Below are positions 36,093 through 44,550 of a DNA stretch of 64,000 nucleotides, one piece after another; the stretch's first letter is position 1, and every line of letters starts with the position of its first letter. The DNA is from JAIPDZ01 sp034522175 (GTDB taxonomy: Bacteria > Desulfobacterota > DSM-4660 > Desulfatiglandales > Desulfatiglandaceae): positions 248,001 to 312,000 of the forward strand of contig JAXHLQ010000001.1 in the NCBI GenBank assembly GCA_034522175.1, in the 5' to 3' direction. Position numbers and translations under genes: made by a program. Below the pieces are notes generated by a model. It searched no databases, was not told where the DNA came from, and worked only from the letters and a program-made list of their open reading frames with translations.

Positions 36093-39000
36093 CTATTTCT
36101 CCAATTCTTCCTTAATCGCAACCCCTATCTTTTCCAGAGTGTAGGGTTTCTTGATGTATTTCCCGGCACCCAGCTTCTGAGCGGCGTCCACTTCTTCAGT
36201 CTTGGAGTAGCCGCTTGCAATAATCGCCTTCTGTCCAGGCCGAATCTTAATAATTTTTTCGTAGGTCTCCCGTCCATTCATCCCCTTAGGCATCACCATA
36301 TCAAGAACGATCAGGTCCACAGGGTGTTCTTTCACATAAGCTATGGCCTCTTTCCCGCTTGGCACGGCCTCTGCCTGGTAGCCCAATTTGGTCAGTATCC
36401 CGGTGGCGATCTCTCTCTGACTTTCCTCATCGTCAACCACCAGGATTTTCTCTCCGTGCCCCAAATATTCTTCAAACCCAATCGGTTCCGTTTTCTCAGT
36501 AATTTCTTCCCTGCTCACAGGGAAATAGAGCTCGAATGTGGTTCCCATTTCGCTACTTTTCACATCAACGTACCCTTTGTGATCTTGGACGGTATTCCAG
36601 ACAACCGCCAGGCCCAGGCCTGTGCCGCTACGGCCCATAACCTTTCTGGTGTAGAACGGCTCAAAGATTCTTTCCAGATCATCAGGAGAAATACCTGAAC
36701 CATTGTCCGTGATGCTCAGAACCGCGTATTCGCCTGTACGAACATCCTCATAGCCCTTGAGCGGCTTATCCAGATACCGGTTAGACGTCGATATAGTGAC
36801 CGTGCCGGTACTCTCAATAGCCTCCGAAGCATTGGTAACAAGGTTCATCAGGGTCTTTTTGATATGTATGGGAGAACCGGTCGTATTCAAGAGGTTAGAA
36901 GCCGGCTCCGTGTCAAATCGAATAAATGCATGGGAGTTTTCCAGCGCCTGAAATTCAGCGGACCCCTGATATTCATTGACGATGCTGTTGAGATTCAGGG
37001 TTTCTTTCCCTGTTGCTGCACCCCTGGCGATGGTTAGAAGGTCAGTCACCACGGCTGCAGCCCGCATCCCGGATGCATGTATGGTCTTTATGGGCTTTCT
37101 GAGGGGGTTATCTTCAGGCAAATCCATGAGGATCAACTCGGGATAGCTGACGATACCGGACAGAATGTTGTTCAGGTCATGCGCAACACCACCGGCCAGG
37201 AGACCCAGCGCTTCCATCTTCTGGGCGCGCTGGAGTTGGAATTCAAGCATTCGTTTCTCGGTGATATCCCGAACGATCCCGCTGAAGCCCACCACAGCTC
37301 CTTCTGCATTCCTTATCGGCGATACAGAGGCCTCGATAGACCGCCTTGTGCCGTCTTTTCTGATAATTTCCCAGTCAAACCCTCTGGCCGGGACGCCCGT
37401 CATAAATACCCGATGGAAAGTCTTATACACATTTTCTAAATTCTCCCCGGCCGTGTATCTCCGGTAATTCATACCCATCAATTCATCTTCCGCATATCCA
37501 AGCATTTCGCACGATGAATCAGTTGAAGAATGTCAAATTTCCTGCGATGTCAACTTCATAATAGCCTTCCTCCATGCTTTCGAGGATGCTTCGGTATTTT
37601 TCCTCACTGACCCTCAGTTCCTCTATCGCGTTCTTTTCGCGAGTGATGTCGTATCCGACACCTTCGATGAAGTCCTCTTCAGGATTGGCACGAGCCGAGA
37701 ATCGTATACAGACGATGCTCCCGTCTTTCCGGGAAAACCGAGCCTCAAAATCATTGACTTCACCAGACTTTGCAATGTCCGTCAGCATGCGATCGCGGGT
37801 CCCCGGATCGACATAATGTTCTGTCGACAGGTAATGAGCGATACACTCCTCACGGCTGTCATAACCATATGCCTGTGCAAAACGATCGTTGCATTCAAGC
37901 ACCTTCCCATCGGAAATACGGGTTCGAAATATGGCGGCCTGGGCGTTGTCAAAGATGTTGCGATATTTGGCTTCACTATTTTTAAGGGCAGTCTCCGCCT
38001 CCTTGCGGGAGGTTATGTCCTCGCAGGCCATCAGGTTCTCACCTGTCTCGAGTTCGACCGATATGAAGTTGAAGATCTTTTTAGATCCATCCTTGCATTC
38101 AACTTCAAATTCTCTGGGCCTCTTTTGTCCAACCTGGGAATAGGCTAAATCCTCCAGCCAGGCAGCGATGGCTTGGTGTCTATAATCTGGATCGGGATAT
38201 GCCTTGTTAAACCAGGTTCTTCCATTGGGAATGTCACTCAAATCATATCCAAAAATCTCCTTAAATTTTATGTTAATATATTTAAACGTTCCGTCTCTAT
38301 CGATCATTGCCATACCAAAAGGAGCGTTTTCAGACAAAACCCGGAGCCTCTCCCTCTCAGCCCGCAGTTCCTCCTCAGCCTGCATTTTTGCCGTTATATC
38401 CTTTACGTGTTCAATTACATTAACCACCTCGCCATTTTCATTCCTAAGTGGAAAAGAAGAAAGCTCGATCCATCCGCTTGGCTTCTCAGCAGAGGGATAG
38501 GGAACGATCTCGGAATGAACGTCACCCGTCTTCATGGCTCGAATGGATGGACACCATGGACAAGGGGAATCTAATCCCTGATAAACCCTATAGCATTTCT
38601 TCCCAACCAGTGGCATGTGTTCAGCGTACCAATCTTCGATCCGAAAGTTACAGCGAATAATGGTCAGATCTTGATCTAAGACACTGATTCCGTCCTGGAT
38701 ACCGTCGAATATGTTTTGGAGAAACCGTCCACTCGCCTTGATCGCTTCCAACGTTTTCTTGCGCTCGGTGATGTCGGTATCCGAACCACGGTAACCACGA
38801 AGCGTGCCATCAGGGTTCAACAGGGGAATACCGTTAGTGGACATCCAAACACAGGTGCCGGTTTTGGTCTGGACAACATTGACCAGATTGACGAAGGATT
38901 CTTTCCGGGCGAACACCTCAAAGGCCGCGGCCTTGAACGCCTCACGCCCCTCTTCGGGATGCAGGTCGTAGAAGTGGATCTTGCCAATGATTTCTTCCGG

Positions 39001-39216
39001 GTGATAGCCAAGAATCTGGCCGGACAGATGGCTGATGTAGGTGTAAAGGCCGTCCGAATTAACTTCCCACGCGATGGTACGGCTCTGCTCGGCAAGCTGT
39101 TTGAAACGTTCCTCGCTTTCGCGAAGCGCCTTTTCGGCCTGCTTCCGGGCAAAGACTTCGCTCGCCAATTCGTTAACCCTGTTTTCCAATTCTTCGTACG
39201 TAGGTTTTGGAACCAT
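36093..39216 (-). CDS. Hybrid sensor histidine kinase, five PAS domains plus receiver (frameshifted)
   Basis: A soluble-looking sensor of about 1040 residues. I start at ATG 39216 (MVPKPTYEELENRV) behind GGAGG; upstream ATGs in the open frame are possible. Five PAS domains follow in order (starting near RFKQLAEQSRTIAW, FLQNIFDGIQDGIS with a CPWCP motif, RVLSENAPFGMAM, KYRNIFDNAQAAIF, KYRSILESMEEGYY). A stray T at about 37519-37523 breaks the fifth PAS; without it the sequence reads NLTFFNDSSCEMLGY. Then come the HisKA box (GGVAHDLNNILSG), HATPase_c (TDNGSGISPDD, GTGLGLAVVW) and a receiver (VVDDEES, LIVLDMVMP). No membrane helix is seen, so it probably senses a cytoplasmic cue. Confidence 0.87.
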
Positions 39217-39529
39217 CGGAGAAGCCTCCAGACCATTATTCCGGAAAGAGTTAATCTTATCGTCAAAAAAGGGCGCATCCATTGGCAAATGAACTGGTCT
39301 CACAAAGGGCATCTGATCGGAGTAAAAATTTGAGACCAGGGCTACGATTACTCGGTAGCAAATCACTCACCAATCATAAAACGCCTACACCTGATAAAGA
39401 TGCGCGCTAATCATAGGTGGCATTGTGATGAATTTACCAAAGATTGGCTATGATTTCAACTTGCGAGGGCTCCATTATCAAATAGGTCGATTCTTCAAGA
39501 AGAAACTGTTTGAGCGAAATAGGAAATAG
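39217..39529. other. Region upstream of the hybrid kinase
   Basis: This stretch includes possible N-terminal extension codons of the kinase (up to 39366) and AT-rich sequence likely to contain its promoter. Nothing else is recognisable before the left inverted repeat of the transposase element at 39530. Confidence 0.35.
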
Positions 39530-39547
39530 GGGACGTTCTTCACATTT
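39530..39547 (+). repeat. Left 18-bp inverted repeat of the transposase element
   Basis: GGGACGTTCTTCACATTT, perfectly complementary to 39996-40013. Located 7 nt beyond the stop of the transposase gene. Confidence 0.75.
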
Positions 39548-39553
39548 ACACTT

Positions 39554-39958
39554 TTATGGAAAATGATAAGACTTTTCTTCTATTAACCGCTCTCCCCTCT
39601 CTACCGACTGCCCAATAGCCACAACGGAAACGCCTTCTTCTATGTAATCATGATATACAGATCGAGCCTGTTTAATTCCCTTTCCAAACCATCGCAATAC
39701 ATATCCCGTTAACAGACGCCGCATAATGGTAGCGATAGGAAAGGTCCCTGTCCGAAGAAAGAGATGAAAATGGTTCGGAATAATCGCCCATGCGTAGCAA
39801 ATGGTTCCAGTGCCGGAAAGAATATCTCCGAGGCGGCTTAAAAACTCCTTACGATCCTTTTTGTCCTCAAAGATTCTTCGTCTTTCGTTCCCCCGAGCAA
39901 TAATATAATGCAGCGCTCCTGGCGTATCTAATCGTGATTGTCTTGGCATACAACACAA
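39554..39958 (-). pseudogene. REP-associated tyrosine transposase, internally deleted
   Basis: A 134-residue frame with the N-terminal half of a Y1/RAYT transposase: MPRQSRLDTPGALHYIIARGNERR, then the HUH metal site in YAWAIIPNHFHLFLRTG and MRRLLTGYV. It then jumps to WFGKGIKQARSVYHDYIEEGVS, which belongs near the C-terminus of the family. The segment between, where full-length members carry the catalytic Tyr helix region (FQNRYKSI..., YIHLNP), is missing, about 60-90 residues. The reading frame is kept, so this is a clean internal deletion. Confidence 0.75.
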
Positions 39959-39995
39959 CCATCATAGTCAAACCAACTCCGAAAGCAAAATGTTA

Positions 39996-40013
39996 AAATG
40001 TGAAGAACGTCCC
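39996..40013 (-). repeat. Right 18-bp inverted repeat of the transposase element
   Basis: Complement of 39530-39547, located 38 nt upstream of the transposase start. Confidence 0.75.
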
Positions 40014-40149
40014 GGATTACCCGATTAAGTTTAAAAGGCAGCGAAAATTCTGAACGATATTTCTATTGAAAAAGATAGATCCGTGATTCTACTTGACACC
40101 TGACTCTGTCCAGTCTCTAATAATATTGAGATTCATGAATTAAGGCTAA

Positions 40150-40276
40150 GGCTAAATTAAGGTGACCCAAATTGGTAAAACCCGAACCTTCGGGTATGAA
40201 AGCATGATTTCATGTCCCCATAGAAGACCCGTTAAAGCCCCCAGTGGCGATCTATATCCATTTGGGGGCTTTTTTG
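40150..40276 (+). ncRNA. Structured leader or small RNA ending in an intrinsic terminator
   Basis: Three hairpins follow one another: ACCCGA-ACCT-TCGGGT (40180-40195), CATG-ATTT-CATG (40203-40214), and a terminator (40234-40272). They are preceded by GGTGACCCAAATTGGTAAAA and separated by TATGAAAGC. The spacing and the phrases GGTAAAACC...GGGTATGAAAGC faintly recall a diverged c-di-GMP-I (GEMM) aptamer, but key conserved bases differ, so the class is unproven. It lies about 100 nt upstream of a small secreted protein gene, as expected for a riboswitch with transcriptional attenuation; a free-standing small RNA is the alternative. Confidence 0.4.
40234..40276 (+). terminator. Intrinsic terminator upstream of the 91-residue protein gene
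   Basis: A 10-bp perfect stem (AAAGCCCCCA at 40234-40243, TGGGGGCTTT at 40263-40272) with a 19-nt loop, followed by TTTTG. No gene on the plus strand ends just upstream, which is why I link it to the leader RNA. Confidence 0.75.
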
Positions 40277-40372
40277 TTTCACAGGGGAAATGATTAAATG
40301 ATTTCATGGGTTAGGAAGAAAAATTTTTAATTTGCCGGACAGGGTGACGGCAGCAACAAAAAGGAGGAGGAC

Positions 40373-40648
40373 ATGAAAAAAATAATTTTCGGCAAGGGAG
40401 TTAGAATCGGGATAATGATTACATTATTTGGGTTTGGATGGTTCTGTGGCGCTGTAAACCAGCATAGAGCCGAGGCGCAACTAAAAGACATTGGGAAAGC
40501 AGTTATGGAGCAGGCCGGCGAACAAGAAGGCGCGCTCGGAGCAGTAGCAAAGCTTGGAACATCTATAGCCGACATTCAAGAGCACTTGGATGCACTACAA
40601 AAAAATGTCGATACACTGAAATCAGTCAAATCGATGCTCGGTGGCTAA
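40373..40648 (+). CDS. Small exported or membrane-anchored protein, 91 residues
   Basis: A 91-residue protein behind AAGGAGGAGG. Residues 1-35 are a signal peptide or membrane anchor (MKKIIFGKGVRIGIMITLFG, then a hydrophobic stretch and AEA). The rest is a short amphipathic coiled-coil-like domain with few aromatic residues (AVMEQAGEQEGALGAVAKLG, DALQKNVDTLKSVKSM). I recognise no family. It may be controlled by the structured leader and terminator at 40150-40276, and it is followed by its own terminator at 40768. Confidence 0.7.
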   Translation: MKKIIFGKGVRIGIMITLFGFGWFCGAVNQHRAEAQLKDIGKAVMEQAGEQEGALGAVAKLGTSIADIQEHLDALQKNVDTLKSVKSMLGG

Positions 40649-40767
40649 GAAGGAAGCGTACATTGCCAGACCCACTAATGAAACAGAAGAAGGGCGCGCC
40701 CTGAACCGAAGGGTCCAGTTGACACTCATAAAGTAAGGCTTCATTACAAATTACAATCTACTCTCGC

Positions 40768-40803
40768 AGGAGTCGGATCATCGATGATCCGACTCCTTTT
40801 TGT
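40768..40803 (+). terminator. Intrinsic terminator with 15-bp palindromic stem
   Basis: A perfect 30-nt palindrome (40768-40797, arms AGGAGTCGGATCATC and complement) followed by a T-run. It ends the transcript of the 91-residue protein gene and lies only 27 nt before the mscS ATG, so mscS must be read from a promoter overlapping it or by read-through. Confidence 0.85.
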
Positions 40804-40829
40804 ATTAAACGAACAATGGAGGAGAAGAC

Positions 40830-41648
40830 ATGGAAAATGTGAGTACTCAATTGGCCTATTATTTCTTTACGTATGGGTTGCAGGTCCTTGGTGCCATCAT
40901 CATTTTAATTTTAGGCCGGATCGCCGGAACGATCGGTCACCGGATGGTACGGAAGCTTCTGGAAAAATCCAAAGTGGATGTGGCAGTTGTCAACTTTGTG
41001 GGGGCTTTGACCTATTTTCTGATTTTGACCTTTGCCGTACTCGCGGCCCTGGCCAAATTCGGCATCCAGACCGCCTCTTTTGTGGCCATTCTCGCGGCTG
41101 CCGGCTTTGCCATCGGTTTTGCGCTTCAAGGCTCACTGGCCAATTTCGCAGCCGGGGTACTGATTTTGGTTCTGCGGCCCTTCAAGGTGGGAGATTACAT
41201 TATGGGGGCCGGTGAAGCAGGGACCGTAAAGGAGATTCAACTGTTCACGACGGTTTTGGATACGCCCGATAACATAAAGACCATGATACCCAACGGAAAA
41301 CTTTTTTCAGATACCATCAAGAATGTTTCTGCCTACGATACCCGCAGACTGGACGTTGGGGTTGGCATTGGATATGGCTCGGATATCCAGCAAGCGCACG
41401 ATGTGATCATGGAATTGATCCAAGTTGATGAACGAATTTTTTCTGATCCGGCTCCGCAGATCATGGTCTCGGAACTGGCCGATTCCAGTGTAAATTTAAC
41501 CGTCCGATTCTGGCTGAAAAGTGGAGATTATTGGGGGGTAAAATTCGACTTGACCCGTGCGATTAAGGAGGCGCTTGATGCCAACGGAATCGAGATTCCC
41601 TTCCCTCAACGGATGGTCCATATGGTGTCGGAAGCGGGTTCTGCTTAA
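40830..41648 (+). CDS. mscS: Small-conductance mechanosensitive channel, MscS family
   Basis: A 272-residue MscS homologue of the short E. coli-like size. It has membrane helices near residues 8-33 and 50-80, and the pore helix FAIGFALQGSLANFAAGVLILVLRPF near 91-116, followed by the beta domain KVGDYIMGAGEAGTVKEIQLFTTVLDTPDN and the C-terminal vestibule. The start follows GGAGGAG. The channel opens under membrane tension to release solutes on osmotic downshift. Confidence 0.94.
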   Translation: MENVSTQLAYYFFTYGLQVLGAIIILILGRIAGTIGHRMVRKLLEKSKVDVAVVNFVGALTYFLILTFAVLAALAKFGIQTASFVAILAAAGFAIGFALQGSLANFAAGVLILVLRPFKVGDYIMGAGEAGTVKEIQLFTTVLDTPDNIKTMIPNGKLFSDTIKNVSAYDTRRLDVGVGIGYGSDIQQAHDVIMELIQVDERIFSDPAPQIMVSELADSSVNLTVRFWLKSGDYWGVKFDLTRAIKEALDANGIEIPFPQRMVHMVSEAGSA

Positions 41649-41794
41649 TCAAAAGCCCTAAAGAAATGCTTTTCAACTCCGCATCTAAACCCTAACATTG
41701 CATAAAGCTTTGGCCCAAAACCGCTTCGCTCGCTCTATATCAGGCCATCAAGGCACCAAAGGCATATTCATCAAACATTGTGATACTCATCCGT

Positions 41795-41986
41795 TTACAA
41801 CCGATCACACCGCATGGTGGCCAGGAGTTCTTCTATCTCTTCGGTGATATCTTCCACTCTGAGACGTCTTTGGGATCCGCAGGACCTGCAGACAAAATAG
41901 ACGCCGCTTCACCGCTTCACCAGGCGGGGTTCGGCGGTGCAGCGGCACATCCTTTCTCTATGATCCTGGTTATCTGGGTTGATCAT
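41795..41986 (-). CDS. Candidate small zinc-ribbon selenoprotein (in-frame TGA)
   Basis: A 64-codon frame from ATG 41986 to TAA 41795-41797 with an in-frame TGA at 41909-41911 (codon 26). Before it: MCRCTAEPRLVKR (Cys14, Cys16). After it: SGVYFVCRSCGSQRRLRVED and EEIEELLATMRCDRL. The C-x-C and C-x2-C pairs look like a zinc ribbon split by the TGA, and both sides share one frame with matching codon use. A hairpin with a GGTCC loop lies 22 nt after the TGA, as expected of a bacterial SECIS. The gene follows the cupin gene by 45 nt on the same strand. Alternatives are a nonsense mutation or a base error. Ribosome site is weak. Confidence 0.45.
41874..41893 (-). promoter_or_regulatory. SECIS-like hairpin downstream of the in-frame TGA
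   Basis: On the minus strand GTCTGCA-GGTCC-TGCGGAT forms a 7-bp stem (two G-U pairs) with a loop beginning GGU. The TGA-to-loop distance is 22 nt. The core TGCAGGTC resembles the apical part of the E. coli fdhF SECIS. This is a pattern match, not proof of selenocysteine insertion. Confidence 0.4.
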
Positions 41987-42031
41987 GGTTATGAAGACGA
42001 TCTTCTAAAAGGCTTCCATGGCTGAATGCGT

Positions 42032-42445
42032 TCAGGCTGCGGCATCGTCGTCCGTGTACACATTGGCGATGCAGCAGAGAAAGGCCGCTGGTTCCGTTTC
42101 GCTGAAATTCTTCATGCTGTGGGGTTCCATGCTGGGAATAAAGACCGCATCATCAGGCCCAACCTGTTGTTCACGGGTTTTTTCGTCCGTCTCCGAATGG
42201 TGGGCCCAGCACGTCATGTGACCGCTGAGGATGTACATGGTCTGCATATAGAAATGTTTGTGAATGGGGATCTCCCCGCCCGGTCCGACCGTAAAGTACC
42301 TGAGGCCATAATCCGGTGAATCCTCGGGGCCGGCCTGGCTCAGCCACCGGATGCCCACCTTGTTTACTTTCAGCGGCTTCCCTCGATAGGGAAAGGTTTC
42401 CACCTTCTTTTCCTCGATGTCCTTCATGTTCATGATGTCCATCAT
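42032..42445 (-). CDS. Cupin domain protein
   Basis: A 137-residue single-domain cupin. Metal-binding motif 1 is GPGGEIPIHKHFYMQTMYILSG (residues 55-76) and motif 2 lies around DDAVFIPSMEPHSMKNF. The conserved His pair and Glu/Gln-type ligands suggest a bound metal. Cupins of this form have many roles, so the function is open. The ribosome site GGGAGGAT precedes the start. It is divergent from the PAS kinase gene and is followed on the same strand by the candidate selenoprotein. Confidence 0.88.
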   Translation of the reverse strand: MMDIMNMKDIEEKKVETFPYRGKPLKVNKVGIRWLSQAGPEDSPDYGLRYFTVGPGGEIPIHKHFYMQTMYILSGHMTCWAHHSETDEKTREQQVGPDDAVFIPSMEPHSMKNFSETEPAAFLCCIANVYTDDDAAA

Positions 42446-42552
42446 ATCCTCCCTGGTTATTGAGGGTCTGATAAATCCCTTTGATCTCCGTATCGCTTTC
42501 CTTATAATGGGACACCTGCGTCAAGTCAAGGGCGGGTGAAATGGAGGATGTC

Positions 42553-44490
42553 ATGGCGGAGAAAAGCGAAAGATCCCATGAGGAATTGTTGCAGGCGCTC
42601 GAACGGGAACGGAACTGGTCCCAGCGGTTCATCGATTCGCTGAGCGATAAGGTACTCGTTCTGAGCAAAGATCGGACCATACGGCGGGTGAACCGGACCT
42701 TCCTGGAAGAAAGCGGGTTAAGCGAGGCGGAGGTCCTGGGCCGGTCCTGCTATGAGGTCACCCACCATACGTCTGAGCCGTGTCGGGGAGACGCCCACAT
42801 CTGCCCCTTTGAGACGGTTTTGACCACGGGAGAAAACTGTTCCGTGGTGCATGACCATAAGGGGAAGGAGGGAAAGGACCTCTTTGAAGAGATCATGGCG
42901 ACGCCCCTTCTCGATAATAAAGGAGAAATTGTCGAGGTGATCGAGGGGATCCGGGATGTGACCGTCCGGGTGGGGCTCCAGGAGGAGGTACGTCGGAAGA
43001 ATGAGTATCTGGAAAACATCCTTGTCAACTCCTCGGACATGATTATCACCACGGATCTGGATGGAAAAATTGTGACCTTCAATCCCGGGGCCGAGAATAT
43101 GCTCAAGTTTCAAAAAGAGGAGGTGCTGGGACGGGATATCGAGTCGCTTTGGAAGGTCCCTGAGGAGCGGCGGGAGCTTATGGCGGATGTAAAGGCCAGG
43201 GGGTTTGTGAACAATTACCCGGCCACACTCATTGACAAGGATGGCGGTGAGGTGGAGATCAGCCTCTCTCTGTCCCAATTGAAGGACAGTGAAGGGCATG
43301 TGCTGGGAACCGTAGGGGTGAGCAAAGACGTGACCGAAGAGAATCGTCTGAGGCGCAGACTCGAACAACAGGAGGAGGAACTCCGGGAGGCCCATGATTT
43401 CTTGAACAAGTCCATTCAGAGTTCACCCAATACCTTCATGGCCACGGATATCAAGGGGAACATTCTCCTCTGGAACCGGGCTGCAGAAGAAATCCTGGGA
43501 TACCGGGCGAAAGATGTGGTCGGCAAGATGAAAATCGACCGGATTTACCCGGAGGGAATGGCCAAAAAAGTGATGCAGATGATCCGGAGTCCCAAGCACG
43601 GACCGGTGGGAAAACTGAGATCTTACCCCATGGTCTATGTGAGGCAGGACGGTGAAGTGGTGGAAGGAAATTTGTCTGCCGCCATCCTCTACGATGCCAA
43701 GGGGAGAGAGGTGGCCTCGGTAGGCAGTTTTGTAGACCTGAAGGAGCGCCTGAACATGGAAAGGGAATTGCGGCAGACCCAGGAGCAGCTGCTCAACTCC
43801 GAACGGCTGGCCGCCATGGGCCGTCTGACGTCCCAGATCGCCCATGAATTGAACAACCCCCTTTACGGGATTATGAACACCCTGGAACTGTTGAAGACGG
43901 AAATTCCTCCGGAAAACAAACGGCGCAAGATACTGGAGATGGCCCTGTCAGAGACGGTCCGGCTTGCGGAGATGTTGCGGAAGATGCTTTCTTTTTCCAA
44001 ACCTGAAGAGGAGAAACGCGTCCCGTCCGATATCAATACGATCCTCGATGAAATCCTTCTCCTCCAGGAAAAGCAGCTTCAGGAATACAGTATTGCCGTA
44101 TCGCAGCATCTCGCAGAAGATCTTCCGGAGGTGAATGTTTCCAAGAATCAACTGAGACAGGTCTTCTTGAATATGATCTCCAATGCCAGGGATGCCATGC
44201 CGGATGGCGGAACCTTGAGTGTCACCACCCGTCAGGTGAACGGCACGCTTTTCATTGAGATTACCGATACAGGCACCGGTATCCGTGAGGAAAACTTTCA
44301 CAAAATCTTTGACGCCTTTTTTACCACCAAGGGAAGCGTAAAGGATGTGGGGCTGGGACTGAGTGTGTGTTACGGGTTTATCAGGGATCACGGCGGGGAT
44401 ATCAAGGTCAGAAGCCGGGTGGCTGCCGGCACCACCTTTTCCATCACCCTGCCCGTCCACGAGGAAACGGATGCGGAAGTGGACGTTTGA
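42553..44490 (+). CDS. PAS-domain sensor histidine kinase
   Basis: A 645-residue kinase started at ATG 42553 behind GGAGG (the frame also has an ATG at 42541). Three PAS domains: the first (SDKVLVLSKDRTIRRVNRTF) contains a Cys-rich stretch (RSCYEVTHHTSEPCRGDAHICPFE), the second begins NILVNSSDMIITTDLDGKIV, the third SIQSSPNTFMATDIKGNILL. A coiled-coil linker leads to HisKA (MGRLTSQIAHELNNPLYGIMN) and HATPase_c (NQLRQVFLNMISNARDAMPD, GTGIREENFHKIFDAFFTTKG, GLGLSVCYGF). No membrane helix and no receiver domain; the response regulator is not adjacent. Confidence 0.92.
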   Translation: MAEKSERSHEELLQALERERNWSQRFIDSLSDKVLVLSKDRTIRRVNRTFLEESGLSEAEVLGRSCYEVTHHTSEPCRGDAHICPFETVLTTGENCSVVHDHKGKEGKDLFEEIMATPLLDNKGEIVEVIEGIRDVTVRVGLQEEVRRKNEYLENILVNSSDMIITTDLDGKIVTFNPGAENMLKFQKEEVLGRDIESLWKVPEERRELMADVKARGFVNNYPATLIDKDGGEVEISLSLSQLKDSEGHVLGTVGVSKDVTEENRLRRRLEQQEEELREAHDFLNKSIQSSPNTFMATDIKGNILLWNRAAEEILGYRAKDVVGKMKIDRIYPEGMAKKVMQMIRSPKHGPVGKLRSYPMVYVRQDGEVVEGNLSAAILYDAKGREVASVGSFVDLKERLNMERELRQTQEQLLNSERLAAMGRLTSQIAHELNNPLYGIMNTLELLKTEIPPENKRRKILEMALSETVRLAEMLRKMLSFSKPEEEKRVPSDINTILDEILLLQEKQLQEYSIAVSQHLAEDLPEVNVSKNQLRQVFLNMISNARDAMPDGGTLSVTTRQVNGTLFIEITDTGTGIREENFHKIFDAFFTTKGSVKDVGLGLSVCYGFIRDHGGDIKVRSRVAAGTTFSITLPVHEETDAEVDV

Positions 44491-44550
44491 TCGTCGTCTC
44501 TGTTCCTTCCCAATCAACAATCGTCAATCAACAATCACCAATCTAATGTC

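Larger units (their letters stand above)
39530..40013. mobile_element. REP-type (Y1) transposase element with 18-bp inverted repeats
   Basis: A 484-bp unit bounded by a perfect 18-bp inverted repeat: GGGACGTTCTTCACATTT at 39530-39547 and its complement at 39996-40013. Inside is one gene, a shortened REP-associated tyrosine transposase. Such genes are usually flanked by short palindromic or inverted motifs that the protein binds as single-stranded DNA. The element seems immobile now because the transposase has an internal deletion. Confidence 0.7.

Noticed and set aside
41780..42025. An 81-codon plus-strand frame near the cupin gene
   Set aside because: The minus strand gives a better protein (zinc-ribbon pattern with TGA) and this frame has no ribosome site or recognisable domain.
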